From positions 160,191 to 224,190 of the forward strand of contig MU129004.1 in the NCBI GenBank assembly GCA_014904985.1: a stretch of 64,000 nucleotides of DNA. Direction: 5' to 3'. Shown piece by piece: positions 10,550-23,312 of the stretch. The notes beneath the pieces were generated by a model. It ran no database searches and had not been told where the DNA came from. It saw nothing but the letters and a program-made list of their open reading frames with translations. Made by a program: the position numbers and the translations under genes. The DNA comes from Hydnum rufescens UP504. Lineage: Eukaryota; Basidiomycota; Agaricomycetes; Cantharellales; Hydnaceae. Every line of letters starts with the position of its first letter. Position 1 is the stretch's first letter.

Positions 10550-12421
10550 TCAATTATTAACGGCAAGTGCAAAATCCTTGAACCACATGTACTGATCTCG
10601 TGGAGTGGCCCAGGAGGCATCATGACCACCAAAGAAGCTGCTGAAGAAGATCCCGGAAAAGCCGAAACTCGCAGGGGGTCAGGATCCGTGGCTGCGGCGC
10701 CGATCTGCGCATCGGGTCTGGGGGTAGGGAGAAGGGCGGCTGTAGTGACGACGACTGTGACTGTCGCGGCGGGAATTATGGCCGAGAGTGACATGGTGGT
10801 GGCGTCCGATGGCGAGTCAATAGTTATGGGCTGAGGAACCGGTGCGACCGCCAACGACACGAGTAGAGCGGGTGCAGAAGGTGACGCAGATGCAGACGTA
10901 GACGTAGGGATAGGAGTAGATGTCGACGCGGAATTCTTGCTCGAGAGACGAAATTCCTGCAAGTCGGATGGCACGACTGAACCCACAGACTTGTGATTGA
11001 TCGCATACGAGGGTGGTGCCAAGAGTGCACCCGCAAGGCTGCGCTTCGGACGACTTTTCTCCTCGTCGACGCGTTCCAGAAGGCCCCCAAGAAGGCCGCT
11101 ATTGCTTCCTCCACCTAGTAGTCCCCCATTGAATGGATCCCCACCAAGAAGTCCCCCAAGAAGCCCATCCACGGCTCTAGATGGGGTGGGCCGAGGAGCG
11201 GACGTTGCTGATGGGGTACTTGCGACACTGCCATGTTGGGTTACATGGGTCGGGTGAAGGTTAGAGTGGGAGGCACTCTCCATAGGATCCTGAGGCGTAA
11301 CACTGCGGTAGAATACAGAATCGAGAGTGATGACGCGGTTCCCATTCACGTCGAGGGTGAATCCTCCATCTGGAATGCCGGGTGTGTTGAGCCGAACAGT
11401 TTGACGGACATGCGTCCATTGGCCTCGAGCCCAATGGAAAGAGCCCCGACCGATAGACAGACCATAGTCGGAGTCGCATACTGACAAAGGTGGGGTGGAA
11501 CAGAGAGAGGGGAGTTGCTTGGACTGTTCAACATACTAAGGCGGAAGGGTCAATTGAGGACACGGAACGAGTGCCCTATGGCCAAGCACGCACCAAGTAG
11601 AGTTCCCCAGCTCCATCTGGTCGCCACATAAGACGAGTGGAGAAACAATCGCTGGCAATATTACCACCACTGCAACCCATGTGTCCACCGTAGAGACCCG
11701 GAAGCTTTCCACCCTTGACAAAATCGAAATCTTTGTCAATGAAGACGCTGTATTCCATAGTGACATTGTGGGCGTCTTTCATCGGAAGTGGGTTGGCGTA
11801 GAGATCGACACCGCCTTGAAGTTCACTACCAGGATTAACTGATCCCGCAGGGTAGAGCAGCTGAATCACAGCATCAGTGTCGTTGTTCCATGAGGGAACT
11901 GAAGTGGTTGGTTGAGCAGCCGGAGCTGAAATTGTGGCAGAGGCGCTTCCTGGCACACCGGTGACTACTGCGAGGTTACTCTGACCGTCTGCGAACTTTC
12001 CAATTTTAAAACAGTCCAGAGCGGTGAATTGGGCTGGGAGAGACCAAGTTGAGGAAGGCACATGGGCGTACGCAGGAGTAGGTGGTGTTGTTGGTATCAC
12101 AGTCATGATCTGGGTGATGGTGGTGGGAGGCATTTGGAGGACTACACTGGTGATCGTCGCCGGTGCGGCAGTAACAAAGGCAGTTTCGACTGCTGTGGTT
12201 ATGACTGGTTGGGCGGGTGGGATAGAGGGGGCCAAACTCGACGAAGCAGAAGCAGAGGAAGCGTCTGGAGCAGCGGACACAAATGCTTCAATGGTAACTG
12301 TCTCGACTTGGACATCGAACGCTATGGCATTGTCGCCGGCATTTACTGGCATCAAGCGGATTGGCGAAGAGAAGACAGGAGCAGTGAACAGGAGAAAGAC
12401 CAAGAAGTTGAACGAAGACAT
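10550..12421 (-). CDS. Polysaccharide lyase family 14-like secreted protein
   Basis: The start at 12421 gives a signal peptide (MSSFNFLVFLLFTAPVFSS). Exon 1 (12421-11594, 276 codons) has a Ser/Ala/Pro/Thr-rich stretch, then the lyase core with LPGLYGGHMGC and STRLMWRPDGAGELYL. A 58-nt intron (11536-11593, GTGCGT to CTTAG) leads into YVEQSK, DYGLSIGRGSF, GQWTHVRQTVRLNTPG and FTLDVNG. A long low-complexity region follows, and the end GGHDASWATPRDQYMWFKDF restores the family's C-terminus before TGA at 10550. PL14 enzymes cleave uronate-containing polysaccharides by beta-elimination; the substrate here is unknown. The last block is reached only with one extra base in the G5 run at 10674-10678. 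Exon lengths (828+986) plus one base give a whole number of codons (604 aa), so a single-base sequencing error or a very recent frameshift is likely. Confidence 0.85.
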
Positions 12422-12503
12422 TAGATTCGTGGCGACCCACGGCGGGTGCAGAGATATGAAGAGGGGGGGAGTAGAAGTAGAGGCAAGAACGAACTCGCTG
12501 AGG

Positions 12504-12511
12504 CTTAAATA
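12504..12511 (-). promoter_or_regulatory. TATA box of the PL14 gene
   Basis: TATTTAAG on the minus strand, 83 nt upstream of the ATG at 12421, with a pyrimidine-rich leader between, as in many fungal promoters. Confidence 0.5.
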
Positions 12512-13130
12512 CGGTCTACTGTTGTCATATTGAAAATTGGGCTGGCCTCTTACATTCGGGTAGACCAAATCCGAACATCCAGACATTGGCAGTAGTGAAG
12601 CATTGGGACTTGGCCCAGTAGAGAACACAGGGTGGGACGAGTGCCAGATGGAGAACAGGCCAAAGGCCAGGGACCAAATTTACAGTCCAAGAGAATAAGA
12701 AACCTCAGCCCTTATGCATGGCTCCCCTGTGATGAACGTGAAAGATCAAAGCAGACACCTTCTGACAATTCCGTGCATTTGGTAGATGAGGATGGAGCGG
12801 GAGTTTAGGCGACAGTCGACCCTGGGCCCTGGAGGTCAGGGTTCTCATCGGAGACTCGCGACTCAGATTGAGCTGTTTGCTTCAACTTCGAATATCCTAA
12901 TGCACGACAGTATACGACATGAACGCAAGGGCCCAAGATAGATGAAATAGAGAAAGGAAGATTACTATTCTCTGGGACCGGCTCAGACTCGGGTGTGGAA
13001 CGCGACAATTCCCGCCGCTTCTGTGCACACCGTGTGACTTTTTTAAGGCTCGATATGGATTTCTCACCTCCGTTATAACAATCGAAGTCTTTTAATTTTT
13101 CACTCCCTCTATTCACCCTCGGACGCCGTG

Positions 13131-15204
13131 ATGGACATCGAAGAGTAAGTGGGCACCAGTTGGGATGAAAGATCGGTCATGCGTAATGCCTCCATTATTC
13201 CGCAGATTTAGAAAAGCGGGCTACCGAGCTGTAGATCGTATCTGCGATTACTACGCTTCTCTTTCTGAGCGTCCAGTCCTTGCCCAGGTCAAACCTGGTT
13301 ACCTGACATCTGCATTGCCCCATGAAGCCCCTCAGAAGGGTGAATCGATGGATGTAATAGCGAATGACTTTCAGACCTTGATTCTACCGGGCATAACGCA
13401 CTGGCAACACCCTTCTTTTTTTGCATATGTGCGCTTGATCTCGCGCGTAGATTTTATAACTCTGATTATACAACTAGTTTCCCTCTAATGCCACCTTTCC
13501 TGGCATGCTCGCTGATATCTATGCAAGCTCTGTTACCAATCCGGGCTTCAACGTAAGTTGAAATAATATTTTTCTTCCGATTTTCTTCCTTGATGCGTAT
13601 TTTTCGTAGTGGATGTGTAGTCCCGCATGCACCGAGCTGGAATCCGTAGTCATGGACTGGGCAGCAAATCTGCTGGGCCTTTCATCTTCCTTCCATGTCG
13701 CTTCGGGCGTGGGAGGGGGTGCAATCCAATCGAGTGCATCCGATTCGGCTCTGGTTGCAGTCATCGCAGCGCGAGCTCGTTTTCTCATCGCCCACCCCGA
13801 CGTCCCCGCGGAGAAACTTGTCATCTACCTGTCCACCCAGACGCATAGTCTTGGCACGAAGACGGCTGCGATTCTTAACATCCCATTCCGGGCCCTGCCT
13901 GTGATGCCCGAAGACGCTTTTTCTCTAAGAGGAGACAGGTTACGAGATGCGTACGAGGAAGATCGAAATGCAGGAAAATGGCCGTTTGTTCTTAGTGCGT
14001 CGTTTGTCGGTGTTCTTAATCAAGTTCTTGGTTTGCGACGATCGATTACCTATAGTTGCCACCGTGGGCAGTACGTCGTCTGGTGCGGTGGATGCTCTGG
14101 AGGAATTGGGTCCCATCAGTAATCTCACCTCTCCCTATTCAAGGGGCTCCTGTTCGTTTCTCTGACACTATTGCGTCTCTGTAAACAGCGAAAGATTTCC
14201 CAGACTTCTGGTTGCATGTAGACGCGGCTTGGGCGGGCGTGAGTTTCTCATGTCCAGAGTATCGCGAACAAGGCAGATTGAAGGAAATCAATGCCTTTGC
14301 GGACTCGTGCTGTGTCAATTTTCACAAGTGGGGTCTTGTGAACTTCGTACATTTTATTCCATCATTAGTCTGTCAAAACACGGTCTCACGGGTATGGTCT
14401 GGTTTTCCTTGTCCAGGATGCATCTACATTATGGCTACGAGATCGGCGGCATCTCACGGAAGCATTGGACGTCTCCCCCTATTACTTGCGCAACAAACAC
14501 AGTGACGAAGGTACCTTGCAATTTCGGGATAATTTCAGTTCAGACTTCCCTTCTCGCCTACAATTTTTTTACTATATTTTGGAATTGATAGGAACCGTCA
14601 TTGACTATCGACATTGGCAAGTTGCCCTCGGCCGACGCTTCCGCTCTATCAAACTCTGGTTCGTACTGCGAAGCTATGGTGTGGAAGGTTTCCAAAATCA
14701 TATCCGCAAGGTAACCGAAATCCGTCCGTCCGTCGTTCCCCACCCTAACCGCCTCCCTTGCTACTGACTCCAATCAACCACACTTGCATCTCATAACAGT
14801 GTGTTCGCCTCGGAACATTGTTCCACGATCTCCTCAGTACATCGTCCATCTTTGAAGTTGTAACTCCGCGCTCCCTTGCGCTCACGGTCTTCAGGCTCAT
14901 CATCCCAGATGCAGGCGCAGACGCATCTTCACCACCACCTGCATCCCTCGCGCGGCCCATAGATCTCCAAACTCTCAACGAGCTAAACATGGAGCTCCAT
15001 CACCGTCTGACTGAGGGCAGCGGCCCTGGCGGAGAAGACGATAAATTGTTTTTGACGCGCACGGATCTAAATGGTAAGGTGTGCATACGGCTCGTCGTGG
15101 GCGCCGAGAGGACACAGGAGGAACATGTTCAAAGAGCGTTTGATATTTTGTGCAAGGTTGGGAAGGTGTTGTTAAACGACGTCACACCCATCCGTGAACC
15201 CTGA
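13131..15204 (+). CDS. Aromatic-L-amino-acid decarboxylase (PLP-dependent group II)
   Basis: Nine exons join in frame: 13131-13144, 13206-13428, 13478-13552, 13610-13994, 14056-14118, 14189-14346, 14417-14510, 14592-14710 and 14800-15204, together 1536 nt (511 aa). All introns are GT-AG. Motifs appear in order: [84 protein letters not shown] (the PLP-pyridine Asp at about residue 265), [10 protein letters not shown] (Schiff-base Lys at about 300), [15 protein letters not shown] and [17 protein letters not shown]. The enzyme removes CO2 from tyrosine, tryptophan or DOPA-like amino acids in the cytosol; which one cannot be told. The residue before HKW is Phe, where most relatives have Pro. The gene looks intact and sits between the PL14 gene and a tRNA-like gene with no shared operon logic. 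Confidence 0.95.
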
Positions 15205-15453
15205 AAGTTGGCTGTTGGAGGTGAATCTTTTTTGGGGGAAAGTAGTGTAAAGATAGAGGGCTGCCCCCCCATCTACAGGCTCAATTTGAATATCTACATA
15301 CCTGATGTAGTTTCTCAAGTGTATCTTCTTGACACTGAGAAATTGCTCTTGAGGGGACTAAGAAAGAATAGCTTGATTCATCACACATGAATGGTGACAT
15401 TCTCCCCTGCATGCTCCTAGTCTGCATATCTCTATTATTTGACTGAAAATTGT

Positions 15454-15525
15454 GGTGGAACCAGGGTTTGAACCTGGGACTTCCTGCCTTCTAGTCAGGT
15501 GCTTTACCAACTGAGCTATCCCTCC
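15454..15525 (-). tRNA. tRNA-like gene, predicted anticodon AGA, imperfect fold
   Basis: Read on minus it starts GGAGGGATAGCTCAGTTGG (box A at TAGCTCAGTTGG), has an anticodon loop CTAGAAG and a T arm CCAGG-TTCAAAC-CCTGG (box B), and ends GGTTCCACC. A TTTT run, a possible Pol III stop, follows a few bases downstream. The acceptor stem has one mismatch and one GU, the D stem is weak, the anticodon stem has one mismatch, and the variable loop is 5 nt. AGA would decode Ser, but tRNA-Ser normally has a long variable arm. A tRNA-derived SINE or decayed tRNA is therefore as likely as a working gene. Confidence 0.6.
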
Positions 15526-15645
15526 AATTCTGGAGATGGAGCTTATTATCCAACATTCCTCCTGAAGTTCTAAGAGGCTAAATCCATTGACTTGGCACCC
15601 CTTGTGTACTCTTCAAAGCACCTTGGACAGCCATAAGTCTGGTCA

Positions 15646-15730
15646 TTAGGTACCAAATCCCAGACATGTTTTAGTACCTAACTAGGTATTTGAGACTATG
15701 GGGGCCCAGTGGGGCCCCATTGGACCCCAC
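15646..15730. repeat. Hairpin terminus motif plus GGGGCCC-rich patch
   Basis: TTAGGTACCAAAT and a near-inverse ending AGTACCTAA form a stem-loop at 15646-15681. It is followed by ACTAGG and then clustered GGGGCCC/GGGGCCCC words. The same arrangement is seen at 59860-60065, and half of it at 27050-27290. It lies 3' of the KDZ transposase at 16.4-19.5 kb. Confidence 0.6.
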
Positions 15731-15865
15731 TACTCAGCCTGAACTGTTGAAATCAGTAGTCAAATTAGGGTTAACTAATTTCTGTATCAGTATGGTCCTA
15801 GAGACCCTATTGTTTGGGATATCCAGAGGACATCCTATCGACACTCACAGGAAAAATTAAGAACC

Positions 15866-15990
15866 TACGACTTCCTAGGAGGTCCTGGGAGATCCTAGGA
15901 GATCCTGGGATATCCTGAACAATATAAAATAGTCATTATCATGGTACAGCTTCATCTTGTAATTCCTGGGACATCCTAGAGGGACTTATC
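15866..15990. repeat. Degenerate short repeat, GATCCTAGGA type
   Basis: Repeated words such as CTAGGAGGTCCTGGGA, GATCCTAGGA and GGATATCCTG. A related cluster (GGATGTCCTAGG) occurs at 24905-24955. Both are palindrome-rich and lie in transposon-derived DNA. Confidence 0.5.
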
Positions 15991-16419
15991 AAATTGGACT
16001 GACAACTATGTACATGTAGTCACTAAGCCCGCAATGCATCTTGGTCAATAGACTCTCCAATGGTAATGTCAAACTCAATGACAGGGTCTATTTCACCATT
16101 GACACTTTTTGACAAATCATCATCAGAGCTTTCCAAACACAAGGAACCTTCATTATCCTCGATTCAGTTTGTTTCCAAGTGTGGAAGAGTAGCTCGACAG
16201 TGGGGATTTGAATGATGGGGTCAGAGAGTTGGAAGGATCCAAGGTTGGATGTGTTTGGACATTAGGGATGCTGTTGCAGTCTGCCATGCAGCTCCCAGCT
16301 CTTGCAGTTGTGCAAACTTTGAAGCGATAGCATGCTTCAGATCTGGATCTGATAGAAGTTAGTGAATACGTAGTTCTATAACAGATAGTGATGCACCAGT
16401 CATGTACAAGAGGGCATAT

Positions 16420-19400
16420 TGATATGCAATATATTCTTCACAATACCAAGTTTGCATGGAAGCCAACTCTTGCTGGCATCATGCGATCTCCTCTTGACAA
16501 TTGACCATCTCTTGCATGAAGCAAATACCCTTGTGGATGTTTTCATTCCCAAGCCAAGGTGGAACCCGTCCACCGAATTTGGCAAGAGGGTCTTCGTCTA
16601 TGTAAGCCTTTGGGGTCAATTGGTGGTGGCACAACAGCATGTGGAGTGGGTTTCTTTTGAGAGATGAGCTTCTTCTGCAGCCAATTGAATTGTGTCATGA
16701 GCTTGTTGACAGTGGGGCTGTGCTGTTTAATGGCTTTTTTGGTGTGTTCTCATGTTGCATGGTCTATAACAATTCTTCTAAGGGGTCATAAATACATGGA
16801 TATTGCTGGGTCTAAACTTACCCATAGCTTGTGTACAGACTGTGTGGTCAAGGTTTGCAACTTCAAATTTATGTTCCCATATTTTCGAAATAATCCAATC
16901 CTTGAGAGCATGCATATTTAGTTGAATGCTGAACCAGTCATCCTTTTTCATCTCTTCGAGCTTCACAGCATTGGTTGGATCACAAAGATTCAATTCGGTG
17001 GTTTTGGATTTAATCTGGGTTTCAAGCCAAGTGATAGCTGTGTCCTTTGCTTCCAAAGCACTGATCATATCAAAACAAAGTGACTGAGTCATTGCTGAAT
17101 CTTTGTCATCTTCATATATTCTTTCGAGTTCTTTTACGAGGTCTCCTTTTTGATCCTTGAGTGTCTCGACTTCATTTGTGAGTTGGATTATGTGGTTCAC
17201 AATAATGATACCCTTGTTCTTGGATTGTTCTAGTTATGGCCCATGTCACCTACATAATCCAATGAAACACACAGGACAACTTACTTTGGACAGTTGACTC
17301 TGATATGCTCATTGCTGCTCAAACTGACCCCTAAGGTATTCTTGACTGTACCCCAATGCATCAAATTCTGCTTTTGCCAAGCCCAAATGAGCTTGGGTTT
17401 TGTTAATTCGGTCTCACAGTCACTTGCAAAGGGATAGAGTTTCCTCAGAGTCATGCTGCTTGATCTGAAGGTCAAGGATAAATAGCCTCCTGTGATACTG
17501 AGGGGACATAAGAATTGATATTTGGTGTCAAGTGTATTTACATACCCCAGTTACACGAAGGACTGGTATTAATTTTCTGAGACATGCCCAAAGTTGCTCA
17601 CACCCCTCTCCATCTGACAGACCCCATATCTGGGCTTTTCATGGGTGATACCACAACTGGCACACCCACTGGTGCCCATAATCATGGAACATGGAAGTAG
17701 CAAACTGAAGGTGAGGTAACCAGACATCAAGGTATTTCCATTTGATCAGTGCACAGTGGAGCTGGCAGGCAATATCATAAAGCAGTCCCACCTGCCAATG
17801 GCAGGGTATCTCTTTCATGAGCGTATCAATCAACACAAGAGCATAAAACTGCTTTTTGCCTGCTGTCCACATGTTTGCAAGGAAGAGAACATGATCATGA
17901 TGACATAGCAGACCCATCAATCCAGTATCAGAGAAGCAAGTATGGGAGCTTTGATGCAATTCTCATCAGCAGTGATAAACAAGTCCCCACACTGCTGCAG
18001 TGCAGAATTAGGGACATGGAGGCCATCCTCACACCTATCACCCTCATCAGCCAGAGAGGTGCTGGGATGTGGACACTTTTTCCCAACGTTGGGTCCCTTA
18101 GCAGAACAGATGCTCTCAACTTTGGCTTCCCACTCTTGGAGGAATTCATGTGAAAGAAGAATTGTGTTTGCAGAGAATATGGGGGGATCACTGGCTCCTT
18201 CCATGCTGTCATGGCCCTCATGACGGTCATGATCCATGTTTCATTTTTGTTGAAAATTACCATCAATGCAGATGATGAGATCTGGTCTAAGGACAGATTC
18301 AATACTATTACTCAAAATGTATTAAATTGCTCTCACTAACATTGTCGTGCCAAGAGATGGCACAAAACCACCACCACCAAAACACACTGCACATTGTGTC
18401 CACAGGTACGCACTGGGGCATTCGAATGGCTCTCCTGGTTTTTGCACCAGTGAATGGCCAATGTTACTCTGGACATTGAGATAATCATGTTGAAAAACCA
18501 GTATTTTATCATGAAGTGGAGGGAGTCACTCAAGAATCGGGGGGATGAGATTGACCAGCAGCACTTCAGGTGATGAAACTAGGAGTGTGGTCCAGACTGC
18601 TTCAATAGATTGTGACATTTCAGCATGAGCCAAATGGATGAGCACTTGATACTGAGCAAGTGAGTTTGCAAAGTGATGCCACAATGAATCCTAACACCAG
18701 GAAATAAAGCATCCACTGAGCATTATGTTACAGCACAGCCATGGCTCTCAGACATACTGATGTATGGAGCAGGTACCCACACTTCCTCAAAAAACCAGAG
18801 AGATTTGAGGCCCATGCATGCTCATTCGGAAAGAGATGTACAAATAGTCTGGCAGTGAATTCCAGCATGTCAATATTGATGGTGAGTGTGGGATGGACTG
18901 GTGTGCATGGGAAAAGCCCATGTTTGACCAACTGTGTTGCAGCAATATTACATGTGCACACCTCAAGTGAGATGCCTTCAATCCCTATGTTTTGTAGTCA
19001 GCACAGGACAGAGAGTTAATTGAATATAATGTATGATCAAGATAAACACAAGTTATTTGCAGAAGTCGTTTAATGCAGCGGCACAGGAAATGATTGGTCC
19101 CATTCCCAGAGGATAATATGACTGAACCAGATTGGACGATCTGTTCATATGCCATATAAGGTTGGATAAGGGCTGGCAGAACTTCCTTATTCCATTGTTG
19201 AGCAGCAGCAAGCTTATGCCATGCATGTTGGGACTGGTGAGGTGAGAGAATGGTTGGGGGTCTACTTTCTTTGACTTCTGGTGGTGGACGAGGGATGTCA
19301 ATGTGCATAATACTTTCAAAAGGTTCCTCAAACTGCAAGTGCGGGCTGCCAGGACAATAATTGACTCCAGAAGACTTTGATGAATCGACCAGAGAGTCTG

Positions 19401-19464
19401 CCCCAACATTCTTCTTATTCTGTATGACCTGGCTTGCAAGTCTGGAGATGCTAGTCTGTGGCAT
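16420..19464 (-). pseudogene. KDZ transposase, copy K1, decayed
   Basis: Read from 19464 downward. The N-terminus has NKEVLPALIQPYMAYEQ and LLQITCVYLDHTLY, then GLFPCTPVHPTLTINIDML (cysteine-cluster region). The catalytic part has GLHVPNSALQQCGD, TGLMGLLCHHDHVLFLANM (about 17900), VGLLYDIACQLH and FHDYGHQWVCQLWYHP, then GLSDGEGCEQLWACLRKLIP (about 17620). The C-terminal coiled coil (17200-16778) has LEAKDTAITWLETQIKS and SIQLNMHALKDWI, ending in an acidic tail. These are the hallmarks of Kyakuja/Dileera/Zisupton-type transposases. A TGA at 17639-17641 sits where other copies have HPRK, and other frame breaks occur. The enzyme would mobilise its own element; this copy cannot. The hairpin at 15646 may mark the element's 3' end. 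Confidence 0.85.
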
Positions 19465-19548
19465 GTAGAATGAGTGTGTGGGAAACTACATCAGGATTAG
19501 CTGAAGGAAACAATGAAACTAATGACAAGTGTATATAAAAATGAGATG

Positions 19549-21669
19549 CTACAACAAGGAATCAAGAGACATCCCTGGCTGAATATAATATTGAGGGAGA
19601 GGGAGCTTTGTTTCTAGTTCCAGCTGCCACATACCATCAATGAAACCAAAGTGCTCATGATCTTGCTGGACAATGCCAACTTTAAATCCATATTCCTCAA
19701 CAGCCCATAATGCAATAGTTCGGATTATTGTGTTGTAAGGTCCACTGGTTCGACACAGGGGCACCACAAATTTGCATGTGACATGGCCTGGAAATGATGC
19801 AATGTGCCCACGCATCATCAAAGCAGCTGGTATCAGTGAATCGAGTGTGGCATGGAGACTAGGTGTGTCTCTAGGGCTTTACATAACCACACCAGTGAAA
19901 ACTCAACAATGTTGAGCTTGCAAAGGCAAAGTCGATGTGGAGGCAGGTTGAGGCTAGGGTGGGGTGCTGAAAGAGGGGATATTTTTGTTGTTTGAGAAAC
20001 TTGTACTTCCAATTTCTCCGAAGCTCCCCACTCCCCGGTACAGACATGTCAATTAGGTGGAGCTCTGTAACAGGAGGGGCACATTTAAGCATCTCCTTGA
20101 GTTCAAATACTGAGTGATGGTGGGTGTAGGCTTCAGAAATGTATGTAGGTGATATGGCATAGCGAAATGTGCTGAGGGAGATAGTGGGAGATTCCTGCAT
20201 GTATTCATAGATATCGTATACTTGGCTGACATCAGAATTGAGAATGTTCCACACCTGGTTCATCCAATATTCAGATTTGAATGAAAGGATGACAGGCTTA
20301 TTCTCCGCAGGTGGGCGTATACCAATGAGGTGCTGTGGCCTGAATATTGTGAACCACTCTGTGAGAATGAAGGAATCATGAGTTGGGCCAATGACTGTGA
20401 GAAAATGCCATTTATTGATTGGTATGGGCAGATCTGTTGTCAGTGGGTGTTCAAGAGATGGTGGTGTTCTCTTTGAATTGTCATGGGCAAGAGGGAGGGA
20501 ATTGGATAACTGTTGGAGATATGATTGGCCTGTGAGTATGATGCAGTCCACAGTGAGATGAAGAACCAAACACACCATAAGTGAACCTGTTTCTGGCACA
20601 TTGTCCATGATGTGGTTCCCAAATACCTGCTCAAGGTTCTGCAGCAGATTGATATGATCATCCATACCATCATTGATGATCCAGAAAACAACATCCTCGA
20701 TTGGGGGCTCAGATTTGTCACATCTGGGCATAATCATCCAGTCCAAGGGATGTTGTGTGTTAGCAGCAACATGTACTTGAACAGTTAGGACATGAGCCAG
20801 GCCCTGGAATGATTTAAGCACATTTTTCTCTTTGATTTCATGATTCCCCAGCTGATAGCCATTTGGGAGAGAATCAAGCCACCTCCATACATCGTCCTTG
20901 ATGCAGAAAATGGGAATGCCATCTGCCATGAGCTCCTGAACCCATGGTGTCTGCAGGAATGGGTGCTCCAACACTGTTCCAACCATACTGTCATCTATGC
21001 CATAAATGAATTGACATTTTCCTAGAACCTTGTGAAGGGTCCAGTGGAAATACAGTGTGCAGCATGCAGCAACCTCATATGAATAGTGCAGAATATTGTG
21101 GATTGCTTGTTGAGCAAGAGAGATATCACCATAATCGGACTGAAGGGTGACTTGGAGGGATGATATATCACCTTCAAGTCATGGAACAGGGTCAACATTC
21201 CAGAGAGCACCAAGCAATTTCCATGACACAAAGGAGTCAAAAGTTTTCTGGGAGAATTCAACAAGATCATGAACATATGAGATGTTGAGATGAAACCCAG
21301 CATCTTTGGGGATGATTTGGGGATCATTGTGGGAAAGGCAGAATTGTGGATCAGGTTGTCATTTGATATATGGCAGGTGGGATATTTGTGGGAATATGTT
21401 GTGGGGTATTGGGTGTAGTCACAAGGATTGAATGGTATGCTAGTGTCCTTCCAGGAGTATGCTGCCCAGGATTCTTGCAATCCACTGGGTTCGTTGTCAT
21501 ATAGAGACATGGATGTGACATTGGGGGATGTAGTGGCACTGCAGTCAGGGTGGCCAAGAAAGATGAAATCATGCATGCTGTTTGTGTATACTAGGGCCCA
21601 TGCAATTTGGAGGTAGAGGACTTGCACACCCGGGGCCTTTGGACTTTCTAGCCCCAAATGAGTCCCCAT
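19549..21669 (-). pseudogene. Accessory gene upstream of KDZ copy K1, unknown function
   Basis: A 371-codon block (19871-20986) begins MVGTVLEHPFLQTPWVQEL and contains PIFCIKDDVWRWLDSLPNG, ETGSLMVCLVLHLTV and SEYWMNQVWNIL. A further block upstream in another frame, near 21020-21110, reads CCTLYFHWTLHKVLG and IYGIDDS straight into it, and a block downstream (19549-19821) follows. I read these as exons of one gene that is partly decayed. It has the same strand as K1 and starts about 2 kb 5' of it, so it may be cargo of the same element or an older host gene trapped between elements. I do not recognise a catalytic motif, and I specifically saw no TET/JBP-type dioxygenase signature. Confidence 0.5.
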
Positions 21670-21829
21670 AGCATAACATGATTATTGATAATGCCACCTT
21701 ACCTTGATGGTGCTGAGTTGAAAGCCTTGTAAAGTCTTGAGATGAAGGGTATGCAGAGGAGTTCATGCCATATTCTGCCTTCACCAGTCTCTGGTCTTTA
21801 TCCCATGTCATTGCAGAATGGTTTGCCAT

Positions 21830-23312
21830 GGATGAAGCTGGGTCCAGCTCTGCTCCTCGTAAATGATTATATAATTAGGTTGTGAGGATGGTTGGATACC
21901 ATTTGCATCCAGCTGCAGGTCATATGGTGACTGGCAGATGCATAGAACACATCTACCACTTGCCACATGGCTCTAGGACATTCATTTCTATATAAGAGAT
22001 GATTAAAATCACCTTATATAATCTGTTCACAGCAGCATTTGTAAATTTAAGCTTGATGAGAAGACAGTGAGATGTTTCCCCTCTCCTTTAGGTCAGTAGT
22101 CATGGATGACCTGTACTCCAGCATCCAATTGGCTGCCTTCATGTTTTGTTCTTGGTGTTTGAAATTTTCCCTTGTTATTCCCTTAATTCTCAATACTGTG
22201 TATAGCAGGGCTCTGGTCCCACAATTATTATCATAATGAGCACAACAAGCAAATAGCATCCATAGGTTATAATCTCCCCCTGATTACTAAGCAAATGAGC
22301 AAATGATTGGCGAGAGCCCATTACTCAGATGAACAGAGGACAGTGACAGGAAGAATACAGAAGATCCCTGTTATTTGGGCAAGTCTAAACCTCTGTTTAT
22401 ACTGTCAGGTTATGGTCTTAGCAATATTGTGTGACTTTATGTAACTCCTGTCACACCTGGGATCTGGCAATATGATTGGAGACTGCTAAATAGCAATATA
22501 AGGCTGGCCACTGATAGATATGCTGGGCCCTACTCCCAGAAGAAATGCTGTCTAGTGTCTGATCTGAGCACTGTAGTTGGACACTCTTGGCCTCCCCATT
22601 CAATGATCTTGACCACCCCATTGGTCTCCTGCTGAGTTCCCACTCACCCATATGCATCTGGGAACTCAGGTGCAGGCAAGGGAGCTCTAGGCATCACAGT
22701 AGCTCATTTTCAGTGATTTTGGGCCCTTTTCTTGGTTGTGACAGCCAGTACTCACTATGTGATGCATGACAATGGGCCAATATGATACTGCCGACATGTG
22801 ACATATCATTAAGACCACAACACTACAGTAGTATTTACAGAGGACACATGAAAAATGGGTAGACAAGAGAAAGAGGTGTTCAAGTGCCATTGGTGCCGGT
22901 GAGGAAAGAGGTGAAAATATTCCTGGTGAACAAGATCTAGTAGATTGGTGAGTTTGTCCACATAGCCATATAGGGGTCATGCTTGTCACAACCAGCTGTT
23001 GCTGTTAACAACATTGGCCCAGTGCTGGGCATTTCTGCATGGTATCACTATACAAAGGAAATTACCTTACACCAAGGTCATACTGCACCAGAAAGAACCT
23101 TCATATGATCCCAGTTTTCACCATGCAAGTATCCAGGTTTTGCCATGCATAGTGTTGTTAATTCCAAAAGCTTGGCAGGGATTCTCAGACAAGAGGCAGA
23201 CAAGTAAGGTGAATGTCTATTGGATGACATGAAATTTCTCTCAATCCATTCTCAGACCAGTTGCAATATAGTTTCAGCAGCTAGGTGTGAGGCATGAGTA
23301 CCTAGCTGCAAG
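21830..23312. other. AT-rich, CpG-poor DNA without a recognisable gene
   Basis: Only short frames on either strand, none with a motif. CpG dinucleotides are very rare, as in the neighbouring transposons, so this is probably eroded element DNA. The left MITE arm starts at its right edge. Confidence 0.5.

Noticed and set aside
12024..12533. 169-codon plus ORF
   Set aside because: Antisense shadow of the PL14 exon 1, whose coding evidence is far stronger.
19549..21669. TET/JBP dioxygenase, as sometimes linked to KDZ transposons
   Set aside because: I looked for an HxD...H iron-binding pattern with the usual surroundings and did not find it in this or the other accessory frames.
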